This document shows positions 8,812-17,828 of a stretch of 64,000 bases of DNA, piece by piece. The notes below the pieces were generated by a model. It was given only the letters and a program-made list of their open reading frames with translations, searched no databases and had not been told where the DNA came from. This stretch comes from Marinobacter sp. (GTDB taxonomy: Bacteria; Pseudomonadota; Gammaproteobacteria; Pseudomonadales; Oleiphilaceae), in assembly GCA_022565395.1 (NCBI GenBank), contig JAIUMV010000001.1:305721-369720 (forward strand), written 5' to 3'. Within the stretch, counting starts at the first letter, position 1; each line of letters starts with the position of its first letter. Made by a program: the position numbers and the translations under genes.

Positions 8812-9618
8812 ATGGGAACGCTGATCCTGGCAGTCACTACGCTGCTGCTCTACAGCATTGGTACAGCGTTGCAGGCACTGGACTTCCGGCGCAGGGTTGA
8901 CGCTCACCCCACGCTAACCAAAACCATTGGCTTGCTGGCACTGGCAAGCCATGGCGCACTGCTCGCCCTGACCGTCCAAGCTCAGGAAGGCTACAATTTC
9001 AGCTTTTTCCACAGCGCTGCCATTATTTCCTGGTTCATTGTTGCCTTGCTGCTGGTACTGAGCTTGCGCCGCCCCATGTTCAGCCTGTTTCTCGGCATAT
9101 ACCCGCTAGCCGCGCTGACGGTTATCTCCCTCTTGGTATTCCATTCGCCCCCCCGTTATATCTCGCAGGACAACTGGGGCATGCTGTCTCATATCTCGCT
9201 TTCCATCACCGCTTACAGCCTGTTCACACTCGCCGCAGCCCAGGCACTGTTGCTGCACCTGCAGAACCGCCAACTGAAGCACAACTACAACAGCCTGCTG
9301 GTGCGCAACCTGCCACCACTGCAGACCATGGAGTCTGTGCTGTTCGAACTGATCTGGGCCGGCGTCATCGTGCTCACGCTGGCTATTGTTACGGGCGCCC
9401 TGTTCGTTGATGACCTGTTTGTAAAATCCCTGGCGCACAAAACCGTTTTTTCGCTGATTGCGCTGGCGGTATTTGCAGCCTTGCTGGCAGGGCGTTATGC
9501 CTTTGGCTGGCGGGGCCGCACAGCAACACGCTGGACCCTCATCGGTTGCGCTCTGTTGATGATCGGGTACTTCGGCAGCAAACTGGTGCTGGAACTGATT
9601 ATCCAGCGTGTAGGCTGA
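8812..9618 (+). CDS. ypjD: Inner-membrane CcsA/YpjD-family cytochrome c assembly-like protein
   Basis: Polytopic inner-membrane protein of about 268 residues with eight or so predicted hydrophobic segments and the CcsA core segment WGMLSHISLSITAYSLFTLAA (split here as SHISLSITAY). Known relatives are called YpjD or CcsA-like and share the haem-handling fold of cytochrome c maturation proteins, but their own role is poorly defined. The ATG at 8812 starts directly at the first membrane segment, which I prefer to a 36-codon hydrophilic extension. Divergent from ffh and followed by a CNNM/CorC transporter gene, the order seen in many gammaproteobacteria. Confidence 0.8.
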   Translation: MGTLILAVTTLLLYSIGTALQALDFRRRVDAHPTLTKTIGLLALASHGALLALTVQAQEGYNFSFFHSAAIISWFIVALLLVLSLRRPMFSLFLGIYPLAALTVISLLVFHSPPRYISQDNWGMLSHISLSITAYSLFTLAAAQALLLHLQNRQLKHNYNSLLVRNLPPLQTMESVLFELIWAGVIVLTLAIVTGALFVDDLFVKSLAHKTVFSLIALAVFAALLAGRYAFGWRGRTATRWTLIGCALLMIGYFGSKLVLELIIQRVG

Positions 9619-9700
9619 GGCACCCCGATCAAGCGCCTTGACAGCCAACGACCAAACCCCTAATTTCGCTTCTTTGTAGGCTTTATAAGGACACCCTTCC

Positions 9701-10984
9701 TTGAACGAGGCATCGCTCTCGACCCTTTTCCTGCTGCTTGCAGGGCTTATCGTGTTGTCGGGTTTTTTCTCCAGCTCCGAGACCGGCATGATGTCCCTCA
9801 ACCGCTACCGGCTGAAACACCTTGCAAAAACCGGCCACAAGGGCGCCAAACGAGCCAACAAACTCTTGGCCCGCACCGACCAGCTGATTGGCGTGATCCT
9901 GATTGGCAACAACTTTGTCAACATCCTGGCCTCAGCAATCGCCACCGTCATTGCCATCCGCATCTGGGGTGACGCCGGTATCGCCATCGCCACCATATCC
10001 CTGACCATCATTATCCTGATCTTCGCTGAGGTCACACCAAAGACCCTGGCCGCACTGTTTCCTGAGAAAATCGCTTTCCCGGCCAGCGTGATACTCGGCC
10101 CACTGCTGCGGATCCTGTACCCGGCCGTGTGGCTGGTAAACCTCTTCACCAGCCTGTTTCTCAAGCTACTGGGCGTCTCCGCCAAAGACGCCAATCAGGA
10201 TCACCTCAGCCGAGAGGAACTGCGCACCCTGGTCAATGAGGCTGGAGCCCTGATTCCTAGCAAACACAAAGATATGCTGGTCAGCATCCTGGATCTGGAG
10301 AAAGTCACGGTCAACGACATCATGGTGCCCCGCAACGAAGTGGTGGGCATCGACCTGGACGACGACCTCGACGACATCCTGCGCCAGCTACGCAGCAGCC
10401 AACACACCCGCGTCCCGGTCTACAAAGGCGACATTAACAACATTCAGGGCATGTTCCACCTGCGCAACGCATCAAAACTCCTGATGCAGGACGACATCAA
10501 CAAAGCCATGATCATGCAGCTGACCCGGGAACCCTACTTCATCCCCGAAAGCACACCCCTGCATACCCAGCTGATCAACTTTCAGAAAGCCAAGCGCCGT
10601 ATTGGTATCGTGGTTGATGAGTATGGCGACGTCATGGGTATCGCAACCCTGGAGGATATTCTGGAAGAGATCGTCGGTGAATTTACCACCGATTTCTCAG
10701 CCACCAGCCAGGACATCATTCCTCAGGAAGACGGCACCTTTATCATTGATGGCTCCGCCCAGCTACGCAGCATCAACAAAACTCTGGGCTGGAAGCTGCC
10801 CACTGACGGCCCGAAAACCCTCAACGGATTGATAACGGAAGCCCTGGAAGCCATACCTGAGAACAACGTCTGCCTGCGCCTCCACGGCATCCGGGTAGAA
10901 GTGCTGCAAATAAAGGATAACGTTATCAAGGCTGCTATCGTTCACCCACCATTACGCCGCCCTCTGCGCCGCCGGACTCGCTGA
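9701..10984 (+). CDS. CNNM/CorC-type membrane protein with CBS domains (HlyC/CorC family)
   Basis: Predicted inner-membrane transporter or regulator of divalent cations (CorB/YfjD-like), 427 residues, TTG start. Residues 1-190 are a DUF21 membrane domain that begins with FFSSSETGMMSLNRYRLKHL. Then come two CBS domains (about 205-330, with VNDIMVPRNEVVGID and EDILEEIVGEF) and a C-terminal CorC_HlyC domain (about 345-420, with FIIDGSAQLRSINKTLGW). The family is linked to Mg2+/Co2+ efflux or leakage control, although direct transport is proven for only a few members. Plus-strand neighbour of ypjD. Confidence 0.85.
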   Translation: MNEASLSTLFLLLAGLIVLSGFFSSSETGMMSLNRYRLKHLAKTGHKGAKRANKLLARTDQLIGVILIGNNFVNILASAIATVIAIRIWGDAGIAIATISLTIIILIFAEVTPKTLAALFPEKIAFPASVILGPLLRILYPAVWLVNLFTSLFLKLLGVSAKDANQDHLSREELRTLVNEAGALIPSKHKDMLVSILDLEKVTVNDIMVPRNEVVGIDLDDDLDDILRQLRSSQHTRVPVYKGDINNIQGMFHLRNASKLLMQDDINKAMIMQLTREPYFIPESTPLHTQLINFQKAKRRIGIVVDEYGDVMGIATLEDILEEIVGEFTTDFSATSQDIIPQEDGTFIIDGSAQLRSINKTLGWKLPTDGPKTLNGLITEALEAIPENNVCLRLHGIRVEVLQIKDNVIKAAIVHPPLRRPLRRRTR

Positions 10985-11126
10985 GCGCGCTGACCGAACC
11001 TATAGATCATTGCGTTATATCAAGCCCCACTCTAGGAAGATCAAAATTTAGCCAAATCCTTGACCTTTAGCAGGCCAGACTCAACACTCAGTCGTAAGAC
11101 CTATAACAACAACGAGGAGTAATACC

Positions 11127-11729
11127 ATGAGTCTTGGACACACTGTTGGCTTGCTGACCCACCCTGATCAGGAGTGGGAAGCTATTCGTAATGAAAAAGA
11201 ATCCGTCACCAAGCTCTATTTCACCCACATCCTTTTCCTGGCGCTTGTCCCTGCCGCCGCAGGCTTCTATGGCGCTACTCAGGTCGGCTGGCAGATTGGC
11301 AGTGGCCCGGTCACCAAACTGACACTGGCCAGCGGCTTCCAGCTTGCAGCCCTGTTTTATGCAGCCATGCTGGTGGGTATCTACATCATCGGACGCTTTA
11401 TCGACTTTTTCGCGGCCACTTATGGTGTGCGCGACGAGAACCCCCGAGGCGTGACCCTTGCAGCTTACACTGCAACACCGGTGTTCCTGCTCGGCGTCAT
11501 CGCAGTCTACCCCAACATCTGGGTTAACATGCTGGTCGCCTTTATCGCCATCGCCTACTCCGTGTATCTGTTATATGAGGGCCTGCCGATTCTGATGAAG
11601 ATTCCGGAAGATCGTGGCTTCATGTTTGCCACCTCAGTATTGACAGTAGGGCTGGTTATGTTTGTCGGCCTGCTGGCTATCAGCGTCATCATCTGGAGCG
11701 TTGGCGTGGGACCGGTGTTCGTGAGTTGA
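11127..11729 (+). CDS. Yip1-family membrane protein
   Basis: Small polytopic inner-membrane protein, 200 residues, with about five hydrophobic segments after a short cytoplasmic start (MSLGHTVGLLTHPDQEWEAI). The HPDQEWEAI opening and the segment layout match bacterial Yip1-domain proteins, whose function is not established. The start has a strong GAGGAG ribosome-binding site 8 bases upstream. A clear terminator follows, so it is probably monocistronic. Confidence 0.75.
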   Translation: MSLGHTVGLLTHPDQEWEAIRNEKESVTKLYFTHILFLALVPAAAGFYGATQVGWQIGSGPVTKLTLASGFQLAALFYAAMLVGIYIIGRFIDFFAATYGVRDENPRGVTLAAYTATPVFLLGVIAVYPNIWVNMLVAFIAIAYSVYLLYEGLPILMKIPEDRGFMFATSVLTVGLVMFVGLLAISVIIWSVGVGPVFVS

Positions 11730-11761
11730 CGAGTGGTCACAGCAAAAAAACAAAGGACATC

Positions 11762-11794
11762 GGTCTGATCTGCTTGGCAGATCAGACCGATTTT
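11762..11794 (+). terminator. Rho-independent terminator after the Yip1-family gene
   Basis: A perfect 12-bp stem (11762-11773 with 11777-11788), extended by one further C-G pair, has a TTG loop and is followed by GATTTT. It lies about 30 bases after the stop codon. Confidence 0.7.
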
Positions 11795-11911
11795 GTACAT
11801 ATTGGCAATAAACAGTTCGTATTTCTTTTAGGTAGCCTAGAAGCCTGATATTGTATTAGGAAGCGTGTCGGGGTCTTTTTAACCCCGGTTGAGGCGTAAC
11901 AGGAGTGGGCC

Positions 11912-14134
11912 ATGAACAAGCAGTCCGGCATTCACTATCTCCATCCACAGAAAGCCCAGGGAATGGATCCCGTGTTGCCTTCTGAAATTGTGCGTATCCG
12001 GGACACCGTTGCCGCCGGCCTCAGCGATCTGTTGCAGGGCGCTTTTGACGCCGTCGATGATTCGCTATTCGAGCTGGCCAATAACAGCCGCAGCAATAAC
12101 GAGCAGAATCGTTACTTTGAAGCCATGCGCGAAATTCGCATCAAGCGCAAAGGCGTTGAAAAGCAATTCAAGGTTGCCCTCAACAACCTGTTTAACAAGC
12201 CCCCCTTTGCTGATGGTGTCGATCACACCGACAGCGAGGAGCCCTCTGCCGACCGCTTGGCACTGGTACAGAATGACGAGCTGGAAGAGCAAGTCGCACT
12301 GAGTACCATGATCAGCAAGGCCAAAGCCCATTTTCAAGGCCCCTTGCTGCAACTTCAGGCCCGCTTCACCGCTGCCTACAAGCAGGATGAACAACACCCG
12401 GTAAACCCGCTGGCGCCGGAACATCTGTGCAGGGCCTTTGCCGAGTCTGCCGAGACGCTGGAAATTCAGATCCGGGAACGCCTGATTGTTCTCAAGCAGT
12501 TCGATCGCTACGTTATTTCCAATCTGGGCATGCTGTTTGACGAAGCCAATCGCATCCTGATTCAGGCCGGCATTATTCCCAACTTCCGTTATCAGGGCCG
12601 AGCAGGCAAGCAGGTTGAGCGCAGCGAGTCCCAGACCAGCAGCAGCGAAAACAAGCACGCTGGCAGCAGCCATCAGGACCACCAGGCCACACCGGAAGAC
12701 ATGGCCGCCGCTGACAGCCTGTTTGAGCAGATACGACACCTGATTGCCCAGCAGAACCGTGGTTCCATGTTCCCTTCGAGCGCCTACAACGCAACGAATG
12801 TGCAATACATCAGCGGGAACGAGCTGCTGAACCTGTTAGCCAATACGCCGCCAGGCCCTGATTTCAGTGGCATGGAGAACCTGAGCGCTGGCGAGCCTCT
12901 GAGCATTGACCTGCGCGAAGCAGTGAAACAGATTCTGTTGGGCCAGAAGACCAGTGATGGTAAACAACCAGCCTTGAAGGAAATGGACGAGGATCTGATC
13001 AACCTCGTGTCGATGCTGTTTGAGTTCATTCTGGACGACGACAATCTGTCTGCCCCGATCCAGGTGCTCATCAGCAGGCTGCAGATCCCCATCCTGAAAG
13101 TCGCCATCAAAGACAAATCCTTCTTCAGCCGCGCCACCCACCCTGCCCGCAAACTGCTTAACGCACTTGCCCGTGCAGGTATCGGCTGGAGCGATGCCAA
13201 CGAGAAAGCTAAAGATAAACTTTACGAGCAGATTCACATCATTGTCGCCAAAATTCTCAGCGACTTTGATGGTGACCTCAGCCTGTTCGAAAAGCTTGGT
13301 GAAGAGTTTGACCAGTTTCTGGCTCGGGAAAATCGTAAGGCAACGCTGGTCGAGCAGCGTACCCGCGAATCCGAGCGGGGACGTATCAAGTCCCAGAAAG
13401 CGCAGGAGACTGTTGACCAGTTCCTGCAACAGCGCCTCGCAAACCGTCAACTACCAGGCCCGGTGCGGGAGATTCTGGTACACGGCTGGAGCCGGGTCAT
13501 GTTCCTCGCGTACCTGCGTGACGATGTTGAACACCGCTGGCAGCACGCCACACGTATCGTCGATGACCTGCTCTGGTGCCTACACCCGCACACCGAAGAT
13601 GCCGAGCGCGACCAGTGGGTACGCGTAGTGCCCAGCCTGCTCAAAGCCCTGCGCGCAGGGCTTGAGGAAGTCTCCTACAATGCGGCGCGACTTGACGACA
13701 TGATGGCGTCCCTCAAGCACGAGTTGACGGAGGCGTTCCGCTGCAATCATGTCGCGGAAGTCCGCCCCCCCGCTGTAGGCGAGCCTGAGTCGGCTGCCGA
13801 CCCGGTGGCAGCAAACCCGCAAACCAATACCCAGAAAGACCTGGATGACGCAGCCATTGCGGAGTTCGTTACCCAGATCGAGCAGATCCACGTCGGTGAT
13901 TGGGTTGAGTTCAATCTGGTGAACGGCACGCGCTTCCGCTGCAAGCTGTCAGCCATCATTGAAGAAGCTGACTGCTTTGTCTTCGTGAACCGTATGGGAC
14001 TGAAAGTCATCGAGAAAAGTCGGGTTGAGCTGGCCCATGAGATGCGGCGCGGCCGCCTCAACCTGCTTGAGCAAGGCGCCCTGGTCGACCGGGCGCTGGA
14101 TGCTGTAATGAGCAAGCTGAGACGCAGTGCCTGA
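11912..14134 (+). CDS. DUF1631 family protein
   Basis: Large cytoplasmic protein of 740 residues with no signal peptide or membrane segment. The start (DPVLPSEIVRIRDTVAAGLS), the central LLNALARAGIGW motif (near 417) and the overall helical composition match DUF1631, a proteobacterial family of unknown function often mis-named thymidine phosphorylase. The last 90 residues (VGDWVEFNLVNGTRFRCKLS) look like a small beta-barrel with some resemblance to PilZ or SH3 folds, but the RxxxR motif of c-di-GMP-binding PilZ domains was not seen. AGGAG lies 8 bases upstream of the ATG. The stop overlaps the next gene by 8 bp. Confidence 0.75.
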   Translation: MNKQSGIHYLHPQKAQGMDPVLPSEIVRIRDTVAAGLSDLLQGAFDAVDDSLFELANNSRSNNEQNRYFEAMREIRIKRKGVEKQFKVALNNLFNKPPFADGVDHTDSEEPSADRLALVQNDELEEQVALSTMISKAKAHFQGPLLQLQARFTAAYKQDEQHPVNPLAPEHLCRAFAESAETLEIQIRERLIVLKQFDRYVISNLGMLFDEANRILIQAGIIPNFRYQGRAGKQVERSESQTSSSENKHAGSSHQDHQATPEDMAAADSLFEQIRHLIAQQNRGSMFPSSAYNATNVQYISGNELLNLLANTPPGPDFSGMENLSAGEPLSIDLREAVKQILLGQKTSDGKQPALKEMDEDLINLVSMLFEFILDDDNLSAPIQVLISRLQIPILKVAIKDKSFFSRATHPARKLLNALARAGIGWSDANEKAKDKLYEQIHIIVAKILSDFDGDLSLFEKLGEEFDQFLARENRKATLVEQRTRESERGRIKSQKAQETVDQFLQQRLANRQLPGPVREILVHGWSRVMFLAYLRDDVEHRWQHATRIVDDLLWCLHPHTEDAERDQWVRVVPSLLKALRAGLEEVSYNAARLDDMMASLKHELTEAFRCNHVAEVRPPAVGEPESAADPVAANPQTNTQKDLDDAAIAEFVTQIEQIHVGDWVEFNLVNGTRFRCKLSAIIEEADCFVFVNRMGLKVIEKSRVELAHEMRRGRLNLLEQGALVDRALDAVMSKLRRSA

Positions 14135-14891
14135 CGCACCAGACGCAACCTACCGTCTACTGTTTACCCTCTCCCTGGCCCTGCTACTACACGTAGTAGT
14201 GCTGGGGTTTGTCAGATTACCTGCCTCTGACGCCCAGGAACCCCTGCCGCTTCGGTTCCTGCTGGCAGGCAGCATGCCCGCCATACCCGCTAACGAAGCA
14301 CCACCGCCAGTTCCCGAGCACCACGAGCCCCCAAGCGACTCCGCGCAGGTGAACAATGAGGTGACCGCGGTACCTGAGGCGCCTGCGCCACCGGAAACAA
14401 CGCCAACGCCAACGCCAACGCCACCGCCAACGCCAACGCCTGTAACGGTGGACACACAGACGGCAACAGCGCCAGCAGCAGCCTCCCGTGTCGATCCGGC
14501 CTCATCCACACAAGAAACCCAGGCATCGACGGCAAGTCCCGCAGGGCAAACTGCAGTCACGCAGTTAACGTCGCAACCTGAGCTCAACGACCCCTATCTG
14601 GCGGCGCTTTGGCAACAAGTGGCCATACAGCTCCGGCAGCAACGGATATCCGAGCTACAGGGCCTGCAACAACCTGAGACTGTTCGTCTGGAACTGCATC
14701 TGATGTCGAACGGCGCACTGATCAGAGTGAATACCCTGAGCCGCTCAGCTGTGGAAGGGTTGAATCAGGCCGCCCTGAGGGCAGCGCTCGCCGCCAGCCC
14801 TTATCCGCCGCCACCAGGGGACGATGGCCAAAGAGGCTACCGTTACCCGGTTGAGCTGCGGTTTTTGCCAGCCGGCGCCGGGAACCCCTGA
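14127..14891 (+). CDS. TonB-like energy transducer / cell-envelope protein
   Basis: GTG-start protein of 254 residues: a cytoplasmic tip, one membrane anchor (about 10-28), a long Pro/Thr-rich periplasmic spacer (about 45-140) and a C-terminal TonB-like domain (about 150-250, with VRLELHLMSNGALIRVNTLS and a YPPP motif). This is the architecture of TonB family proteins, which link the proton-motive force to outer-membrane receptors. No exbB or exbD is adjacent. The 8-bp overlap with the DUF1631 gene suggests coupled expression. The spacer contains a hexanucleotide repeat that encodes PT units. Confidence 0.65.
   Translation: MPDAPDATYRLLFTLSLALLLHVVVLGFVRLPASDAQEPLPLRFLLAGSMPAIPANEAPPPVPEHHEPPSDSAQVNNEVTAVPEAPAPPETTPTPTPTPPPTPTPVTVDTQTATAPAAASRVDPASSTQETQASTASPAGQTAVTQLTSQPELNDPYLAALWQQVAIQLRQQRISELQGLQQPETVRLELHLMSNGALIRVNTLSRSAVEGLNQAALRAALAASPYPPPPGDDGQRGYRYPVELRFLPAGAGNP
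14401..14440 (+). repeat. Short tandem repeat encoding Pro-Thr units
   Basis: Six to seven copies of a CCAACG hexamer, one changed to CCACCG, inside the TonB-like gene. Because the unit is six bases, copy-number changes would alter spacer length without shifting the frame. Confidence 0.75.
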
Positions 14892-14932
14892 AAAACCAGC
14901 CGCGTTTCTGAGAGGTTCCCTGACTGGGTCGA

Positions 14933-15259
14933 TCAGGCGTCTTCTTTCTTGGCTACAGCCTTGATCATTTGCGCAAGCTCACCGGACTCCGCCAGCTCCA
15001 GCACAATATCGCAGCCACCAACCAGCTCGCCATTGATATAGAGCTGTGGGTAGGTGGGCCAGTTGGAGTAGGCTTTCAGGCCTTCACGCAGTTCCTGGTT
15101 ATCCAGAATATTCACGAACGCGAACCGCTCACCGCAGGACATGACCGCCTGTACAGTGCGTGCGGAGAAGCCGCACTGCGGCATCTGGGGCGACCCCTTC
15201 ATGTACAGGATGACCGGGTTCTCAGCGAGTTGGGATTTGATGGTTTCGTTGATATCCAT
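14933..15259 (-). CDS. grxD: Monothiol glutaredoxin GrxD
   Basis: Cytoplasmic monothiol glutaredoxin (Grx4 type) that carries Fe-S clusters with BolA partners. The 108 residues have the diagnostic CGFS active site at 29-32, the glutathione-binding TVQ/WPTYPQLYINGELVGG segment (near 68-83) and GGCDI. It is transcribed away from argD, as in Pseudomonas-type genomes. A candidate -10 TACAAT lies on the minus strand at 15320-15315. Confidence 0.96.
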   Translation of the reverse strand: MDINETIKSQLAENPVILYMKGSPQMPQCGFSARTVQAVMSCGERFAFVNILDNQELREGLKAYSNWPTYPQLYINGELVGGCDIVLELAESGELAQMIKAVAKKEDA

Positions 15260-15612
15260 TAGTGGACCTCTGATGGGGGCTCAACGCCCGACTGACGATA
15301 AAATTCAGACTGCTATTGTACACTGGCGGCCTGAGGCCTGACAGACCCTTTCGGGAGTACCCCGAACGCCCTCATCCTGAGCGCAATTGTCAGGACCGGC
15401 ATTACAGGCTAGACTGGCGGCTTTCGAGAACTCTAGGCACACCGCTGACACCCGAGACATACCACCGCCGGTACGGAATCCGTAGCCCGGCTGTTTGTCA
15501 TTTGGCAAAGCCTGTACCTGTTTTTGTATCAAGATAATCGGGCATTCCAGTGGTTCGCAGTTTGTATGACGCGACAACCGCTGACACCCTGATCGACAAC
15601 ACGGGGACACCC
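15260..15612. other. grxD-argD divergent intergenic region
   Basis: About 350 bp without a convincing gene. On the minus strand TACAAT (15320-15315), with TGTCAG 17 bp upstream, could drive grxD. On the plus strand TTGGCA (15502-15507), with TGTATC 17 bp later, is a weak candidate for argD. No clear ArgR operator or RNA element was recognised. A GTG-start extension of argD reaches to 15550. Confidence 0.4.
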
Positions 15613-16824
15613 ATGGCGGATCAACCGCTTCTGAACACCTATGGCCGTTTGCCTATCGTCTTTGATCATGGCCACGGCCCCTGGCTGTTCGATACGGACG
15701 GCCAGCGTTACTTCGACACCTTTACCGGTATCGCAGTATGCGGGCTGGGGCATGCTCATCCGGCGGTAGCCGAGGCCATCAGCCGCCAGGCCCAACGCCT
15801 GCTGCATTGCTCAAATCTCTTTTATACCGCTGAGCAGCAGTCCCTGGCAAAACGCCTGTGCGAACTCTCCGGCATGGACGGCGCCTTTTTCGCCAATTCC
15901 GGTGCCGAGGCCAACGAAGCCGCCATCAAACTGGCGCGCCTGTATGGCCACCAGAGGAACATCAAGAACCCCGCCATTATTGTTATGGAACGGGCCTTCC
16001 ACGGCCGCACTCTGGCCACCCTGACCGCCACAGGCAACCGCAAGGTTCAGGCAGGCTTCGAACCGCTGGTATCCGGTTTTGTCCGCGCTCCCTACAACGA
16101 CCTGGCAGCCATCCAGAGCATCGCCAACGCCAATCCAAATGTGGTTGCGATACTGCTGGAACCGGTTCAGGGCGAAGGCGGCCTTAGCATTGCCAGCAAT
16201 GAGTGGCTGCAAGGCGTGCGACGGATCTGTGATGAACACCGCTGGCTGTTGATGCTGGATGAAGTGCAAACCGGCAATGGCCGTACCGGCTCCTATTTTG
16301 CCTACCAACAGACGGGCGTGCTGCCAGACGTAGTAACTACCGCCAAAGGCCTGGGCAATGGCTTCCCCATCGGTGCCTGCCTGGCCCGGGGCGTCGCGGC
16401 CACCACCTTCCAGCCCGGCCATCACGGCTCCACCTTTGGTGGCAATCCAATGGCCTGCGCTGCTGCGCTGGCGGTACTGGACGTTATCGAACGAGACAAC
16501 CTGATAGCCCGGGCCCGCACGCTCGGCGCCCGCATCCTGGGCAACCTGAAGTCAGCCTTCGACGGCGCTGACTACATTCGGGACATTCGCGGCCACGGCT
16601 TGATGCTGGGTATCGAATTGAATGAGCCATGCGCTGAACTGGTGCCATTGGCCAAAATGCAGGGGCTGTTAATGAACGTGACGGCGGAGAAGGTTATTCG
16701 CCTGCTACCCGCCCTGACCCTGAGTGATGATGAAGCCGACTATATGGTCGACCAGCTGGTGAGGGTAATCAAACTCTACGCTGGCGACGACCGCATGGTA
16801 CCCCGGCCAAGCATCGACGCCTGA
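15613..16824 (+). CDS. argD: Acetylornithine aminotransferase
   Basis: PLP-dependent class III aminotransferase of arginine synthesis. It interconverts N-acetylornithine and N-acetylglutamate semialdehyde and may also act on succinyl-diaminopimelate. The start MADQPLLNTYGRLPIVF fits the family (403 residues). Diagnostic parts are NSGAEANEAAIKLAR, the AFHGRT loop, LLEPVQGEGG, DEVQTGNGRTG and the PLP lysine in TTAKGLGNGFPIGA. A GTG 63 bp earlier would add 21 residues that the family lacks. It is followed 37 bp later by argF, so the two are probably co-transcribed. Confidence 0.94.
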   Translation: MADQPLLNTYGRLPIVFDHGHGPWLFDTDGQRYFDTFTGIAVCGLGHAHPAVAEAISRQAQRLLHCSNLFYTAEQQSLAKRLCELSGMDGAFFANSGAEANEAAIKLARLYGHQRNIKNPAIIVMERAFHGRTLATLTATGNRKVQAGFEPLVSGFVRAPYNDLAAIQSIANANPNVVAILLEPVQGEGGLSIASNEWLQGVRRICDEHRWLLMLDEVQTGNGRTGSYFAYQQTGVLPDVVTTAKGLGNGFPIGACLARGVAATTFQPGHHGSTFGGNPMACAAALAVLDVIERDNLIARARTLGARILGNLKSAFDGADYIRDIRGHGLMLGIELNEPCAELVPLAKMQGLLMNVTAEKVIRLLPALTLSDDEADYMVDQLVRVIKLYAGDDRMVPRPSIDA

Positions 16825-16861
16825 TTTTTTCCTGACACGAATGATATAGGGGATGGCTGCA

Positions 16862-17776
16862 ATGCCAGTTAGACATTTTCTGACCCTGAAAGACATGTCC
16901 TCCAGCGAGCTTGTGCAGTTGCTGGACCATGCGACTTACCTGAAAAAGACCTGGCGCGCCGGCGAGACCAGGGACACCCTGCGTAACCGCGTGCTGGCCA
17001 TGATCTTTGAAAAGTCCTCGACCCGCACCCGTGTGTCCTTTGAAGCCGGCATGACCCAGCTCGGTGGCGCCGCGCTGTTTCTCTCCCCCCGGGACACCCA
17101 ACTCGGCCGCGGCGAACCCATTGAGGACTCCTCCAGAGTTATCTCCCGCATGGTGGACGCGGTGATGATTCGCACCTTTGAGCATCACAAGGTGGAAGCC
17201 TTTGCCAAGGTGTCAGAGAAGCCCGTCATCAACGCCCTGACAGATGACTATCACCCCTGCCAACTGTTGGCAGACATGCAAACCTGGCGCGAGCACCGGG
17301 GCAGCATCCAGGGCGCCACCGTCACCTGGATTGGTGATGGCAACAATATGTGCAATTCCTACATCAATGCCGCCATCCAGTTTGATTTCAAACTGCGGGT
17401 CGCCTGCCCAGAGGGGTATGAGCCCAGCGCTGACTTGCTGGCGGAAGCCGGTGACCGGGTCAGCATCCTGCGGGACCCGGCAGAAGCAGCACGGGACGCT
17501 CACCTGCTGGTTACCGACGTGTGGGCCTCCATGGGCCAGGAAGAGGAACAAGCCAAGCGTGCACAGGCCTTTGCGGGCTATCAGATCAGCCCGAAACTGA
17601 TGGCGCTGGCAGACAAGGACGCCCTGTTCATGCATTGCCTGCCTGCCCACAGGGGCGAAGAAGTGTCCGAGGACATGCTGGAGCACAGCACCTCAGTGGT
17701 ATGGGACGAGGCGGAAAACCGCCTGCACGCCCAAAAAGCGCTGCTGGAATTCCTGATCGTAGGCTTGCCGGGGTAA
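16862..17776 (+). CDS. argF: Ornithine carbamoyltransferase
   Basis: Catalyses carbamoyl phosphate plus ornithine to citrulline. The 304 residues have the carbamoyl-phosphate loop SSTRTR (near 52-57), [22 protein letters not shown] and the C-terminal [12 protein letters not shown], all anabolic OTCase signatures. I prefer the ATG at 16862 (MPVRHFLTL) because AGGGG lies 9 bases upstream; the ATG at 16853 has almost no spacing to this site. Downstream is the convergent glpK. Confidence 0.95.
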   Translation: MPVRHFLTLKDMSSSELVQLLDHATYLKKTWRAGETRDTLRNRVLAMIFEKSSTRTRVSFEAGMTQLGGAALFLSPRDTQLGRGEPIEDSSRVISRMVDAVMIRTFEHHKVEAFAKVSEKPVINALTDDYHPCQLLADMQTWREHRGSIQGATVTWIGDGNNMCNSYINAAIQFDFKLRVACPEGYEPSADLLAEAGDRVSILRDPAEAARDAHLLVTDVWASMGQEEEQAKRAQAFAGYQISPKLMALADKDALFMHCLPAHRGEEVSEDMLEHSTSVVWDEAENRLHAQKALLEFLIVGLPG

Positions 17777-17793
17777 TACTCGGGGCGTCCTTA

Positions 17794-17819
17794 GCCCTGG
17801 CGGCAACCGCAGCCAGGGC
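17794..17819. terminator. Hairpin between convergent argF and glpK
   Basis: GCCCTGGC and GCCAGGGC pair across a short loop, with a nested GCGG/CCGC stem. No T-run is seen on either side, so any terminator activity is uncertain. Confidence 0.4.
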
Positions 17820-17828
17820 AGGATCCCA

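Noticed and set aside
11869..11887. Short CGGGGT/ACCCCG hairpin before the DUF1631 gene as a riboswitch
   Set aside because: Only a 6-bp stem with a 7-base loop; no conserved riboswitch core was seen.
12065..12805. Open frame antisense to the DUF1631 gene
   Set aside because: No start site or family support, and the plus-strand gene fits a known family over its full length.
15550..15612. GTG-start extension of argD
   Set aside because: The 21 extra residues are not part of ArgD; the ATG at 15613 gives the normal N-terminus.
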